A stretch of 64,000 nucleotides of DNA from Diacronema lutheri (lineage: Eukaryota; Haptophyta; Pavlovophyceae; Pavlovales; Pavlovaceae): positions 1 through 64,000 of the forward strand of contig JAGTXO010000030.1 in the NCBI GenBank assembly GCA_019448385.1. Reading direction: 5' to 3'. The notes beneath the pieces are model-generated. The model saw only the letters and a list, made by a program, of their open reading frames with translations, searched no databases and was not told where the DNA came from. This document shows, piece by piece, positions 51,167 to 61,633 of the stretch (positions are counted from its first letter, which is position 1; every line of letters begins with the position of its first letter). The position numbers and the translations under genes are program-made.

Positions 51167-52092
51167 CTACTCCCGCCCGCCATCGTTGAGGTACTGCAGG
51201 ATGCGCAGCAGCTCGAGGAAAAGGTTGACCACGTCGAGGTAGAGCGCGATCGTCGCCTGCACGTACTGGTCGGGTCCGAGCCTCTGCGAGATGAGCCACG
51301 TGTCGTACACACTGCGCGTGCGGACGCGACGGCGGGGGAGGGAGGGGGGGGGGGGGGGGGAAATGCCAGTTCATCAGAGGGCGGGGGTCTGGCGCGCGCG
51401 CGTGGCGTGCTGGGGTCGTGCGCGCGCGGCTCGCACATGAAGGCCGAGAAGATGACGGCGCCGAGCAGGCCAAGGACGAACGAGAAGGCGCCGTGGAAGA
51501 GCGCGCCGCCCGTCAGCCAGCCGACGAGAATGTTGAGCAGGCCGCCGACGATGAGCACACCGAGCGCGCCGTGCAACCCTGCCCCAAGGAAGGAGAAGTC
51601 GCGGCTCGACTTGAGGGTGTAAACGGACAGGCCGACGGTGATGGCAGCGGTGAGCAAGAAGGCCTGCAGCACGAGCTGACCCATCCCGTTTGCCTGGAAG
51701 GCCGCGCACGTGTACGCGACCGAATAGCCGATCGAGAGCGTGAAGCCTCCGAGCAGCGCAAGGTTGCTCGGGTGCGAGTCCTTGTACGCGTGGCACGCGA
51801 AGAGAAAGCCGAAAGAGGCGACGAGCGAGACGAGGAGCAGCGACGGAGTGCCGAGAACCAGCTGCCGGCTCGGCGCGTGGAACATGAAGGCGCACGACAG
51901 AGCGGCCGTCGCAAGCAGCTGAGACGTGAGCAGCCCGTACACCTTGCGCAGGAAGCCGTTGCGGATGGCGGGGCTGCAGTGCGCTACGGATGCGCCGTAC
52001 ATGAAGTCATCGGGCGCGAACGCGTCGTCCTCCTTCATCCGCACCTTCTCGTCCGCGGGCGGCACCCCCTGGGCGTAAGCGCCGGCCTTCAT
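51167..52092 (-). CDS. Bax-inhibitor-1 / LFG (TMBIM) family membrane protein (two exons)
   Basis: Exon 1 52092-51437, intron 51312-51436 (GTGCGAGCC...GCGCAG), exon 2 51311-51167, giving 266 residues. Start MKAGAYAQGVPPADEKVRMK. Seven membrane segments are visible, beginning RKVYGLLTSQLLATAALSCA and including SLLLVSLVASFGFLFACHAY, ALLGGFTLSIGYSVAYTCAA, LVLQAFLLTAAITVGLSVYT and FVLGLLGAVIFSAF. Exon 2 gives VYDTWLISQRLGPDQYVQAT and YLDVVNLFLELLRIL, the family C-terminus with the Asp residues of the pH-sensitive calcium leak. Located in ER, Golgi or plasma membrane, these proteins limit calcium stores and cell death. Exon 1 alone reads on into junk, so the intron is needed. Confidence 0.93.
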
Positions 52093-52211
52093 GGTTTTAC
52101 CAGTGTCCTGACTGTCCTCCAGGAAGCGCAGCGCCAGCGCGCGAATATTTTCGGGGTTGTAATAAAAACGGTGTGGGCCAACGACCGGTGCGCCGGAGGT
52201 GCGGCGGAGCG
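52093..52211. promoter_or_regulatory. Divergent promoter between TMBIM and LRR-IQ genes
   Basis: 119 bp between the two start codons. It includes the only A/T-rich stretch nearby (GCGAATATTTTCGGGGTTGT followed by AATAAAAACGG, 52141-52171). This could hold a TATA-like element for one or both genes, but no consensus is certain. Confidence 0.45.
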
Positions 52212-54690
52212 ATGAGCGCGAGCGGCTCGTGCGGGCCGAGCGCGCTGGCGTCGCCGATCGCGATGCCACGCTCGGACGAGGAGCGTCTGGACCTTTCGGG
52301 CATGCGCATCGGCGAGCTGAGGCCGTCGCAGCTCGGCGGGCTGCGCGCGCTGCGCACTCTCGTGCTGCGGCACAATGCACTGCGCGCGCTCCCGCCGCTC
52401 GGCGGCTTCCCGCTGCTCGAGTCGCTCGACCTCTCGCATAACGAGCTGTCCGAGCTTGGTCCCGACGTGCTTGCCGGCTGCGCGCGCCTGCGCTGGCTCG
52501 ACGTTGCGCACAACGGCTTGCGCGAGCTGCCGGCCGCGGGCGGTTGCTGGCAGCTCGAGGCGCTCCGCCTTGATCGCAACCGGATCGAGCAGCTGCACGG
52601 CGTGCCGCACGCGCTGCCTCTTTCGCTCGCGCAGCTCTCGCTCCGCGAGAACGCCATCGCCTCGCCGCAGCAGCTCCGCTTCCTCGCGAGCCTCGCGCAG
52701 CTGCGCGCCCTCGAGCTGGCGCCGAGCCCGCTCGGCTCGGCAGCGGCGGAGCAGCGCACACCGCTGCAGCCGCTCCTCGCCTTTTTGCTCCCATCGCTCG
52801 TCGCGCTCGACCGACAGCTCATCGGCAACATTGATCGCAGCGCCGCCGCGCGCCTCTTCGCCGACCTGCGCCCAGCCGACGGCTGCGCGCACGCGCACGC
52901 GCCGATCCGGCCCCCGACCGGTGCGCCCGCCATCGTTGCGCTCGACCCGGCGCTGCTCCGCTTGCTCCGCCCGCCGTGCACCGACGATGCGCTCTGGGCG
53001 CACTTGCGTGCGCACGCGCACGCCGCCGCCGCCGCCGCCTCCGCCGCCGCTGCGGGCGGCTGCGCGCCGTGCGCTGCGCCGTGCCCGTTGCCGCCCGCGC
53101 AGTGGGGCCGCGCCGCCGACGCGCAGGGCGGCCGCGCCGCCGTCTCGGGCGACGGCAGCGGCGCGTCATGCCGCGCCGAAATCACCGCGAGCCGGCAGGC
53201 GGCCGCGGACGTGGCCGCAGACCGTGTAGCGCCGCTCGCGGGAGGCGCGTGGCCGCATGGCGACTACCTGCCGCCCGACGCGTGCGCGCCATGGGCGGCG
53301 GACGGCGGACGGGGCGCGGCCACCAGCCCGGCCGGGCCGCGCGGTGGCGCGGGCGCGTGCGCGCGCGCGTGCGCGGTGGACGCGCACGCGCACAGCCCCG
53401 CGCTGCTCGCGGGCGGCTACGGCGCCGCCCAGCCGGCGCACGCCGCGGCCGTCGGCGAATGCGCGTCCGGTGTCCGGATGGGCGATGCGCGCCGTTACGC
53501 GGGCGATGTGCCGAGCGCAGAGCGCGCGCCGCCAGGGCGGCCCGGCGAGCGCATCGACACGCAGCAGCCGGCCGACGCTTCGAGCTGGGCGTTCGACGCG
53601 CTGCAGCAAGAGGTGCGCACACGTTTCCGCCGCAGATCCCCCCTCGCGCCGACTGCGCGGCTGTCCGGCCGACTGCGCGGCTGTCCGGCGCCCCGCCGAT
53701 TTGAAAAAGGGGCGCTCGACATGCGCCGCGCGCCCCGCTCAGCGCGCGCCGCCACGCTCGCACTCACCGGCGCCGCCATCGTGTGGCCCCCCGTGCGCCT
53801 GCCCGCAGGTGCGTGAATTGCGCGAGGCCGTGCGCCAGATCGCGCCACCGCGCACGCTGCGCGCGCTCGGGGCGCGCGCCAGCGCACGGCGGCAGGCGGC
53901 GGCCGGCGAGCGCAACGCCGCGTGCGTTGGCGGCGTGCACAGCAGTTGTGCGATTCGCTGCGTCGCGGCGCCGCGCTCGCCCTGGGCGCCAGGCGGCGGG
54001 TCGTTGGACGGCTCGGATTCGTCGACGGTTGGCTCAGCGCAGCGGGAGCTGCCGACGGTTGACGCCGTCGCCCTGCGCTTCGCGCCCGCGCTGCTCCGCG
54101 CCGACGGCGCGCCGCGCGGCCCCGCCGCGGGCGTGGCCTCGCGGGGCGAACAGCCCGCGCCCCTCGACGGCCACGGCGCGCGGCAACGCGCGGCCGCGTG
54201 CGCGCTGCAGGCAGCAGCGCGCGGCCGGCTCGTCCGGCGCCAACTGACCGTTGCGCTGCGATGGCGGCGCGCAACCATTGCGCTGCAGGCGGCGTGGCGC
54301 GGTCGGCGCGTGCGCGCGGCCGCGGCCGCCGCGCAGTGCGCACCTGCGCTGCTCCGCCGTCGGCTCGAAGCGGCGGACGGGGCGATCGCGCAGCTGCGTA
54401 CCGAGCTCGAGCACGAGCGGCTGATGCGCGCCGTGCAGCACGACGCGCTGCGCGTGCTCTGGGCGCAGCTCGTCGCGCTGCTCCCGCCCGGCCAAGCGCC
54501 GCTCGGCGGCGCCGCGGCTGGCACGGGCTCGGGCGGGCGCAGCCCCGAGGCGGACGCGCGCGAGGGCGCAAGCGCGAGTTCCGACGGAGGTTCGGACGAG
54601 GTGAGCCCGAGGCCCTCAGAGTTGGGCAGCGCGGTCGAGACAGCGGCTGACGCAGACTGGGAGTCGGTGCCCAGCACGCAGCGGGGATGA
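52212..54690 (+). CDS. Leucine-rich-repeat and IQ-motif protein (two exons)
   Basis: Exon 1 52212-53612, intron 53613-53808 (GTGCGC...CGCAG), exon 2 53809-54690, giving 760 residues. The start MSASGSCGPS is chosen because residues before it are Arg/Gly noise. The LRR block covers residues 20-190 (LRTLVLRHNALRALPPLGGF, LESLDLSHNELSELG, LRWLDVAHNGLRELPAAGGC, LEALRLDRNRIEQLHGVP) and ends in an LRR cap with LLPSLVALDRQLI. After a disordered linker, exon 2 carries two IQ motifs (ACALQAAARGRLVRRQL, TIALQAAWRGRRVRAAA) and a coiled coil (LRRRLEAADGAIAQLRTELE). The layout is like centrosomal or ciliary LRR-IQ proteins such as CEP97, though that is only a similarity of plan. Confidence 0.85.
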
Positions 54691-54735
54691 ATCGGGCACA
54701 CTCTCACGTCACGTGCTGTGCGACTGACATTCGGC

Positions 54736-55899
54736 TCAGCACGGCGGCCGCTGGTGCACGCACTCTCCCAGCCCGTCTCCGTCCGCATCCACACCCGTGC
54801 AGACGCGCGCCAGGGCGACCGGGGACGCCGTCGTGTGCAAGAGCGATGCGACACCTTTTGCGAGTTGGCGCACGCAATTATGGTCCACGCGACGCACAGC
54901 GTCAGCGATCAGGCGCGACTCGTGTGGCCACTGCTCGAGCAGGCGCTTGGCGCGCTCCTCGTCGTTGGCGCGCTTGCCGAGAGCCGCGGCGACGATGTCG
55001 TAGTGCACGCACGCCTGCACCTCGTCGGAGAAGGCGCCGATGAAGAGCGACTGGCCGTGGAATATCACGACGGCCTTGAACTTGCCGTCCTGCCTCGACG
55101 ACACGCCGACGAACTGAGACTTAGGCGCGCGCGCTGTCCTGATCTTGAGCGCACCGCTGTGCGCGCCCTGCCCGCCGTCTACGCGGCCGACGCTGTGCGC
55201 GCCCTGCCCGCCGTCAACGCGGCCGACGCTGTGCGCGCCCTGCTCGCCGCGCAGCAGCGCGCGCGCGCCGCCGTCCGCGCGGCCGAGCCGGCGCGCGCCG
55301 CCGAGCGCGTGCGCGCCAAATGCGACACCGACGCCCGGGACGGCGTGCGCGCTCCGAGGCGGGAGCGCCGTGCGCGCTTGCGGCTCGGCGGGCGGAGCGT
55401 ACGCACCATGGCCGCCATGGCCGATGGGTTCCATCAGGCCGAGGCGTTGGCTGCGCGGCAAATCGAGCAGCAGCTGCAAGCACACGGCGTGCACGGGCGA
55501 GCGATGCGCCGACGCCGCCACCGGCGCGTTCAGCGCCGCGCCGCGCGCCTGCCACGCGCGCTGCGAATGCGCGTCCGCCGGCACTGGCGGCTGCGGCGCT
55601 GCACTGTGCGGCGCGGCGGCGAACAGCATGCACGGATCGAGCGGCGTGCTGCTGACATGGCAAGCCGACGGCACCAGCCTCGCCGCCGTGGCCGCCGCGT
55701 CGCCGTCCGCCGGCGAGCAGCCGCCAATGGGCACCGCCGCGCTCGCCGGCCGCGCGCCGCTGCGCTCGTCGTCCGCGGGCGAGCGGAAAGATGGCGAGCA
55801 AGCGCGCTTGGCAGCGCGCGCAACCTCAAACGCGCTCGCCGCCTTGGCCGAACTTGATGCGGTCTCCGCCAAGATCTTCAGCCCTTCCGGCGCGCTCAT
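54736..55899 (-). CDS. AP2/ERF-domain DNA-binding protein
   Basis: 387 residues. The AP2 domain is at about residues 260-315: SQFVGVSSRQDGKFKAVVIF, then LFIGAFSDEVQACVHYDIVA and AALGKRAN. The central YIG-like tract and the acidic/hydrophobic helix are kept. The N-terminal half is Ala/Pro-rich and disordered. Just before the domain a 12-residue unit GGQGAHSVGRVD is repeated two to three times (36-bp tandem repeat at 55165-55250). AP2 proteins are transcription regulators or, in some protists, parts of mobile elements. The intact host-like gene context favours a regulator. It converges with the LRR-IQ gene, 45 bp apart. A Tc1-like element lies 55 bp upstream of its ATG. Confidence 0.82.
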   Translation of the reverse strand: MSAPEGLKILAETASSSAKAASAFEVARAAKRACSPSFRSPADDERSGARPASAAVPIGGCSPADGDAAATAARLVPSACHVSSTPLDPCMLFAAAPHSAAPQPPVPADAHSQRAWQARGAALNAPVAASAHRSPVHAVCLQLLLDLPRSQRLGLMEPIGHGGHGAYAPPAEPQARTALPPRSAHAVPGVGVAFGAHALGGARRLGRADGGARALLRGEQGAHSVGRVDGGQGAHSVGRVDGGQGAHSGALKIRTARAPKSQFVGVSSRQDGKFKAVVIFHGQSLFIGAFSDEVQACVHYDIVAAALGKRANDEERAKRLLEQWPHESRLIADAVRRVDHNCVRQLAKGVASLLHTTASPVALARVCTGVDADGDGLGECVHQRPPC

Positions 55900-55955
55900 C
55901 CTCGTGGGAACTGGCTGGAGGTCCAGGTCCCAAGGGTCGCAAAATGACGATGATA

Positions 55956-56393
55956 CTGCCCGTTGGGTCTGAGTTCGCGGACGAAGGAATAGGAGAGACC
56001 CGCGCGCGAAAAAGCGAAAATGGCCGCGAGAGGTGCGCGCGCGCGTCGCGTCGGCCCCGCGGGAGGTGGCGCGGTGCGTGTCGCGCTATGCGTGTCGCCG
56101 CTGCGCGTGGGGGTTCCTGACATACCCGGGAACCCCGCTCTCATAACCGCGACACGTGCAGGCGGCGCGGCCGCAGCGCCGCGAGCGGCGTCATCATCGG
56201 CGTCGGTCGCGGGCACCGGCTCTCGGTCGAGGTCATGAAGATCATCCTGCGGCGGCTATTTTCTCGGCAGGAGCGCGGTGAGGATTGCGGATGACCTCCA
56301 CACATCCACCGACACGCTCACGGAGTCGATCGTCCGCGCCACCATCGAGCGGTACGAGGCCACCGGCATCGTCGATTCCCAGCCGAACAAGCC
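55956..56393 (+). repeat. Left terminal inverted repeat (438 bp)
   Basis: Exact inverted counterpart of 58260-58697. Its inner part, on the plus strand, encodes a truncated copy of the transposase N-terminus (RIADDLHTSTDTLTESIV). Confidence 0.93.
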
Positions 56394-57979
56394 ACACGCT
56401 CGGTGAGCCGGCAGCGGACGGCGGCGTCGCGGACGGTGTCGCCGTGCCGGCCCCGGGTTCCCAAAATGGCCAGGACCCCGCCGCCGCAGCTGCGACATCC
56501 GCCGCGCCCGGCCCGCCGGCCGGCGCAGGCGCGCTCGCGGCCCTCCGCTTGGACGCGGACGCCGGCGCGCGCGCTGGCCTTGGTCGCGTCAAGGTCGCGC
56601 ACGCCGGTCCGTTGGACAAGGCGATAGCCGACAAGATGACGCGAGCGAAGCGCAAGGCCGACCAAGACGAGGCCGATCGCGCGCGCGAGACCTCGGCGCC
56701 GGCTGGCGCGCGACCCCGCGTGCCGAGGGTTACCATGTACTCGCCTACAACAATTGGCGCGCTGCCGCAGCGCTCGTCTCGCAAGCCCAGCGCTGGCGCA
56801 ACGAAGCCGCCCGAGAAAGCGGCTCCAGTGCGCGCCCTCGCCGGCGGCGGGGCCGGCGCGAAGGCCGGTAGCTCGAGCGCGCTGCCACGAGCACGAGCCG
56901 GACGAGCACGAGCCGGCGCGTGGGCTTGCGGCGGTGCCCGCGCAGGATTCGCTCAAGTCGTGGCGGACGACTCCGAGGAGGAGGGGAAGGCTTTGGAGAC
57001 GCTGCGCGTGTACCTCGTGTCCTTTGACGCGTACGTTGATGCCCTCTACGTTGATGCCCTCAAGCCGGGCGAGCCATTGTGCGTCAAGCTGGGCGCCAAC
57101 TCGGGGGACAACGATGCGATCACTCGCGTGCAAGCTTTAAAAAGGGCCAAGCTCCTCTTCAGTATAGCGCGGAGGCCGCGGAGCTCGCCAAGTCGGAGGC
57201 CGCGCGCACGCAGAGGAGAACAAGGTGCACTTTGCGCCTGCGCTCGGGGAGAAGGCGCAAGCGCAGGCCCGGTCGGCTGAGACGCGCGCCAACAAGGACG
57301 AGGCGGCCGCAAAGGCGGCGGAGATCAAAGCCGCGCAGCTTGAGGAGCGCACGGCGGAGACGAGCGATGTGTCGGCGCGCCGGCCCGGCGCGCGAGACGC
57401 GTCGCGCCGCTAATCGCGCTCGACCGGCGAAGACGGTGAGGATGACGAAGCAAGCGCTTCCGCGCCGCTACGCGCTCTCGTTGGTCTACAAGCAGCCGAC
57501 GGCTTTTACGCGCTGGTCGAGAGCCGCGACGTGCTCACCACGCTCCTACGCTCGACGCACGACTCGGCTCACGGCAACCTGCCGCAGCCGCCTCACTCCC
57601 TTCGGCTCTACCGGATCGGCATCAGCGAGAGGTCGGCGCGCCCGCAGTGTTCGTCCGCCTGACGCTAATCACCGACGATGCCGACGTGGCGCGCAGGTTT
57701 TACGCGCCGAGCGGCGCGCAGCAGGACTTGGACATCTGCATTCTTTACCTTGTCGTCGAGGTGACGCCCCCGCCCAAGCACCCTGGCAAGGTCGGTGGCG
57801 GCGGCCTCGTGGCGTCGGGCGGCTGGGCCGGCGCGTTCGGTGCCTGCTCCGCGCCTGTGCCGGCGCCGCAGTCCATTGCTCCCACTATGCCGGCCGCTCA
57901 GAGCGTGGCGCTCGCGCAGCAGGTCGCGCAGGCGCTCGAGTTGTGCAAAGTTGGCTGGGATGCGACCGCGCAGGCGTGA
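56394..57979 (+). pseudogene. Captured plus-strand coding-like sequence inside the Tc1-like element
   Basis: Several plus-strand segments read like protein but lie in different frames: EEEGKALETLRVYLVSFDAY and VKLGANSGDNDAITRVQALK (56970-57170), a coiled coil AQARSAETRANKDEAAAKAA (57250-57350), ALVGLQAADGFYALVESRDV and SLRLYRIGISERSA (57465-57640), and FVRLTLITDDADVARRFYAP with LDICILYLVVEVTPPPKHPG (57647-57790), ending at the stop 57977-57979. They could be exons of one captured gene. I do not recognise a family, and there is no catalytic motif I can name. Confidence 0.4.
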
Positions 57980-58400
57980 ATCAAGGCTGCTGAGCACATC
58001 AACAGCAGCGTCGAGCGCGCGCAGCTGTTCCTCAGCATGCCCGAGGTGTTCTTCTTCGTCGCGGGCCGCTTGGACGCGCTGCATCTTCTTGAGCGAGAGG
58101 CCGGCGGCGCAGAGGTTGTAGTGAATGTACTCGCGCGTGAACGCCTTGAGCGTGACGGCCTGCAGCTCGGCCGCAATCTCGCTTAAGTAAAGTCACGGTT
58201 GCTCCCCCATGATCGCGAGCATCAGCTCCTGGTCGAGCTCGCTCATGAGCTTCGCGCACGGCTTGTTCGGCTGGGAATCGACGATGCCGGTGGCCTCGTA
58301 CCGCTCGATGGTGGCGCGGACGATCGACTCCGTGAGCGTGTCGGTGGATGTGTGGAGGTCATCCGCAATCCTCACCGCGCTCCTGCCGAGAAAATAGCCG
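57980..58400 (-). pseudogene. Tc1/IS630-like transposase N-terminal remnant
   Basis: Two minus-strand pieces. The first, mostly inside the right inverted repeat, reads GRSAVRIADDLHTSTDTLTE, SIVRATIERYEATGIVDSQP and LMSELDQELMLAIM, like the first helix-turn-helix of Tc1 transposases. The second, in another frame, reads SEIAAELQAVTLKAF and CAAGLSLKKMQRVQAARDEE, the second helix-turn-helix (usual text GLS.KK...A.ERDE). The DDE catalytic part is missing. The inverted-repeat part is duplicated at 56270-56393 on the plus strand. Confidence 0.65.
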
Positions 58401-58697
58401 CCGCAGGATGATCTTCATGACCTCGACCGAGAGCCGGTGCCCGCGACCGACGCCGATGATGACGCCGCTCGCGGCGCTGCGGCCGCGCCGCCTGCACGTG
58501 TCGCGGTTATGAGAGCGGGGTTCCCGGGTATGTCAGGAACCCCCACGCGCAGCGGCGACACGCATAGCGCGACACGCACCGCGCCACCTCCCGCGGGGCC
58601 GACGCGACGCGCGCGCGCACCTCTCGCGGCCATTTTCGCTTTTTCGCGCGCGGGTCTCTCCTATTCCTTCGTCCGCGAACTCAGACCCAACGGGCAG
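58260..58697 (-). repeat. Right terminal inverted repeat (438 bp)
   Basis: Inverted copy of 55956-56393, ending in CAG next to the TA target duplication. Its inner boundary is at AACAAGCC, after which the two sides diverge. Confidence 0.93.
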
Positions 58698-58699
58698 TA

Positions 58700-59110
58700 A
58701 CAGCTAGGAGCACCCCCGGATCCAATAAGGGGGCGCTGCCCTGGGGCTGGAGACCCCGCCGGGGGGCGGGGGGCCGTTTTTCCTTAATGCCGGACTAAAG
58801 AATGCACTGAGTCGAGGCTTATGAGCGACCGAGGCTTGAAGGCCCGCCGGCCGGGTTTGAGGCTGCGACACGTTTGGCCGTCTCGGCGTGTGGCAGTGAC
58901 GACGGCCGGCGGCCGGTGGAGGACCACGTCGAAGTGGCGGACCGGGTGTGAGGCGAGGGCGGGCGGTTGGTGCAGGGGAAGGCGCGTGGAGGCGGATATG
59001 CGTAGCGTCGAGGCAGTGGCGGTGTGAGGGGCGGCGCGCGCATGGCGGCCGCGCCGCGGTCGGTCCGAACGGCGCGAGCTGCGGCGTGATCGCGGACGGT
59101 GGTGGCGCGC
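58700..59110. other. Region beyond the Tc1-like element, no gene seen
   Basis: This should contain the original upstream flank of the AP2 gene before insertion. It has a G/C-rich block (GGGGCTGGAGACCCCGCCGG, about 58743-58762) but no credible reading frame. Confidence 0.4.
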
Positions 59111-59115
59111 ATCGG

Positions 59116-60497
59116 CTAGCATCCCTCGGGCAGCGCGAGTTGGCCGGCAAGCGGGCCGGCGGCGGCGGCGGCGTTCGCGACGTTGGCGGCGACGGGCTCG
59201 TCGTGGCCGAGGACGCGATACACGCGCTTGGAGTTGTTGAAGTAAGCGAGGGCCTGGTCGCCGTTGGTGTAGCTCCAGCGCTTAAGAACGGGGATCCAGC
59301 GTGGGTTGCACGTTGCGGCGAGGTCGATCTTGGCCTTCTGCAGCGCGTGGTAGCCGCCGACGGAGCTCACCTCGATGCGGTTGTCGGAGTATTTGGTGTA
59401 CGTGAGTGCGCGTTGTGCAAGCGGCTAACGTACGGTCGCAGCGCAGGCAAGCCGCCCATGCCCTCGCCGTGCGCGAGGCGCAAGTCCAGCAAGTGCAGGC
59501 GAATGGCGGTCTGGTTGTGCGAATGGCGCAGGCTGGAGAGGCATGCGCGCAGAGTCGCGTACTGCGCTTGGCCGAGGGCACGCTCGAATCGACCGGTGGC
59601 GTCGGCGGCGGGAGCACGTCCTGCGGTGAGGGAGGTGCTCGCGCCGGCGTGCGTGGTGCCAGGTGCGGCGCTGCCGGTCGTGTCTGTCGCGTCGTCTGCC
59701 GTGCCCAGAGCGCGCGCGCCGCCGCCGCGCGCAGCCACGTGCGCACCGGTCGGTGCCAGGCGTTGGCGCACGGCACGGCCACCCGTGCCGGCGGACGCGG
59801 CGAAAGCGTCCGCCGCGGAGCGGCTGATGCCGGTCGCGGCGACGGTTGCGTTAAGCATTGTGCCGTCCGTCGTGCGGTGGGCGCCGCCGAGCGCGAGCAG
59901 GCCACCGCCGGCGTGCGCGTTGAGAATCGGGTGGCTCGCCGGACGAACAGCACGCACGAGTCCGGGAGAAGCAGCGAGGCCGGCGGCGGCCAATGCTCCT
60001 TTTAGCGCAGCGCCGTAAATCGTGTCGCGTGCGGCGCCGAGCGGGCGGACGCCGCCGCATGCGTGCGCGTGCGCGGCAGTCGACGCGAGGCGCGGGCGCA
60101 CGTCACGGCGACCGGTGCCTCCGGAGGGCGAGTGCGTGCGCGGATTGCGACCGCCACCGCGCGGCGGCTCGGTCTTGGCGGCGCGCGCCAGCTCTGGCTG
60201 GGCGGCGGCGCGCGGCGGCGACGGCAGCGACGGCGACGGCGGTGGCGAAACGCAGGGGTCGTCCGCGGAAGCGGGCTTGGATAGCACGCAGCACTCGGTG
60301 GCAGGGAATGCCGCAAATGCTTCGCGCGCCATCTCGGAAGAGCGCGGCCGCCCAGCGGGCTGAGGAAGAGAGGCTCCCACCCAGCGTGCTGAGGAGGAAA
60401 GGCTCTCGCTTGGTTGAGGCTGGTCATCTACCAAAAAGTGCGCCATCTCCGACCGTTTTTCTGTTGGCCGGTTCAAAATGACAAACGCGTGGGACAA
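59116..60497 (-). pseudogene. Unidentified ORF, probably from a mobile element (one frameshift)
   Basis: A minus frame from 60497 runs as a Ser/Ala/Gly-rich region to LHLLDLRLAHGEGMGGLPAL and RPYVSRL, then is lost near 59415. Another frame resumes with LTYTKYSDNRIEVSSVGGYH, ALQKAKIDLAATCNPRWIPV and LKRWSYTNGDQALAYFNNSK before the stop at 59116. A one-base indel would join them. The conserved-looking second half has K, N and Y residues rare in random frames here, so it is real or was recently. No family is recognised. The location among remnants suggests a transposon gene. Confidence 0.5.
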
Positions 60498-60499
60498 AA

Positions 60500-60637
60500 G
60501 TTTCGATTGGCCAATTCAATTCGATTGGCGAATTCAACACTCACAAATCCGTCGGCCAAACCTCCGATAGGCCAGGCTAATTCGATTGGCTGGTCATATA
60601 CCAAAATGACGAACCCGTCTGAGCAAAATCGTTTGGA
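60500..60637. repeat. Short AATTCGATTGGC repeats
   Basis: Four imperfect copies of (AATTC)GATTGGC(CA) in a comparatively A/T-rich stretch. There is no coding content. Confidence 0.5.
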
Positions 60638-60868
60638 TTATAGCATCCCAGGGCTCGGTGTCCACCTCAGCTCTGTTTTAAAAAGCTGAGGGGTCTCCAG
60701 GATTTTCGTGATTCTCATCGTCGCGGGGCTGCCACTGCCGGCGGCCTTGTCGTCCACAACCTTGGCCTGCTTTTCGTCGCAGAGGCCGATGGCGGCCTTG
60801 AACAAGTTGTACAGGCCGTGAAGGATGCAGGGCATCCAGCCAATTGGAAGCGAGGCGGCCTTCTGCAT
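60638..60868 (-). pseudogene. hAT-like transposase fragment
   Basis: The minus frame SLPIGWMPCILHGLYNLFKA followed by AIGLCDEKQAKVVDD and MRITKILETPQLFKTEL resembles the block WVPCINHGLHN of the fragment at 14034-14480, so it appears to be a second, divergent hAT remnant. It stops at 60638. Upstream frames are broken. Confidence 0.5.
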
Positions 60869-60869
60869 T

Positions 60870-61601
60870 TCGCGCCCGAGTAAGGGAGGAAGAGAGGGGT
60901 GCGCACCACCTCTGCATTGTGTACATCGCGACGTGCATGTCCTGGATGTTCGCCTCGCTGAACTGGTGGTGCTTCGGATTGCGGCCCTCCTCTTCCTTCG
61001 GGTTGCGGCGACGCGCGCTGTCTGCGGAGCACGCTTGTGCTATGGTGTACATGGCGCCTCGCGGCCTCCATTACTAAGCCGCACCGCGCGTCGGCGTGCA
61101 CCAGCGCCACGAACTCGAGCGGCGCGGGCCAGGGCAGCGTGCCGCGCGGCCGCTCCTCGAACGGCAAGTAGATCGCGACGAGCCAGCCGGGCCTCGAACA
61201 GGGGCAGCGGACAAGAACTGCAATGATGGGCCCAAAGATATCCTCGTCGCCAGCGATGGCACCAAGATGCTACAGTCGATCAACGTCGTCGGCGCGCAGC
61301 ACGCTTGGCGTGCTCGTTCAAGTGCGGCGTGGAGTTCGGCTCGATCAGGCGCAACTTGTGCACGAGCTGTCCAAACGCGACGGGCGCGGAGGATGCCCAA
61401 GCACCTACTCATGCACTTCAACACGCCCGGCGACGTGCAGCGCTGCTTCGATGACATCCTGATCCTGATGCTGGTCGAGCGGCTCTTCGCGTTCCCGGGG
61501 GGAGCAGAGGCACTCGAGGCCGCGGAGCGCGAGCGCTCGGAAGAGCGCGAGGCCAAGGCCATGAAGAATAAGAGCCTCGGCGCTCTGATTCTTCATGGAC
61601 T

Positions 61602-61633
<32 letters not shown>

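Larger units (their letters stand above)
55956..58697. mobile_element. Tc1/mariner-like DNA transposon with 438-bp terminal inverted repeats
   Basis: Long inverted repeats of equal length, 55956-56393 and 58260-58697, look identical by eye. Each outer end begins CTGCCCGTTGGGTCTGAG and is bordered by TA (55954-55955 and 58698-58699), the target duplication of the Tc1/mariner superfamily. A transposase-like remnant is read inward from the right repeat on the minus strand. The middle carries plus-strand coding-like sequence unrelated to a transposase. The element is therefore non-autonomous and may have captured foreign sequence. The matching repeats suggest recent activity. Confidence 0.9.

Noticed and set aside
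58700-58800. Possible structured RNA in the G/C-rich block after the Tc1-like element
   Set aside because: Short G/C runs can pair anywhere in this composition. There is no recognisable tRNA, snRNA or 5S signature.
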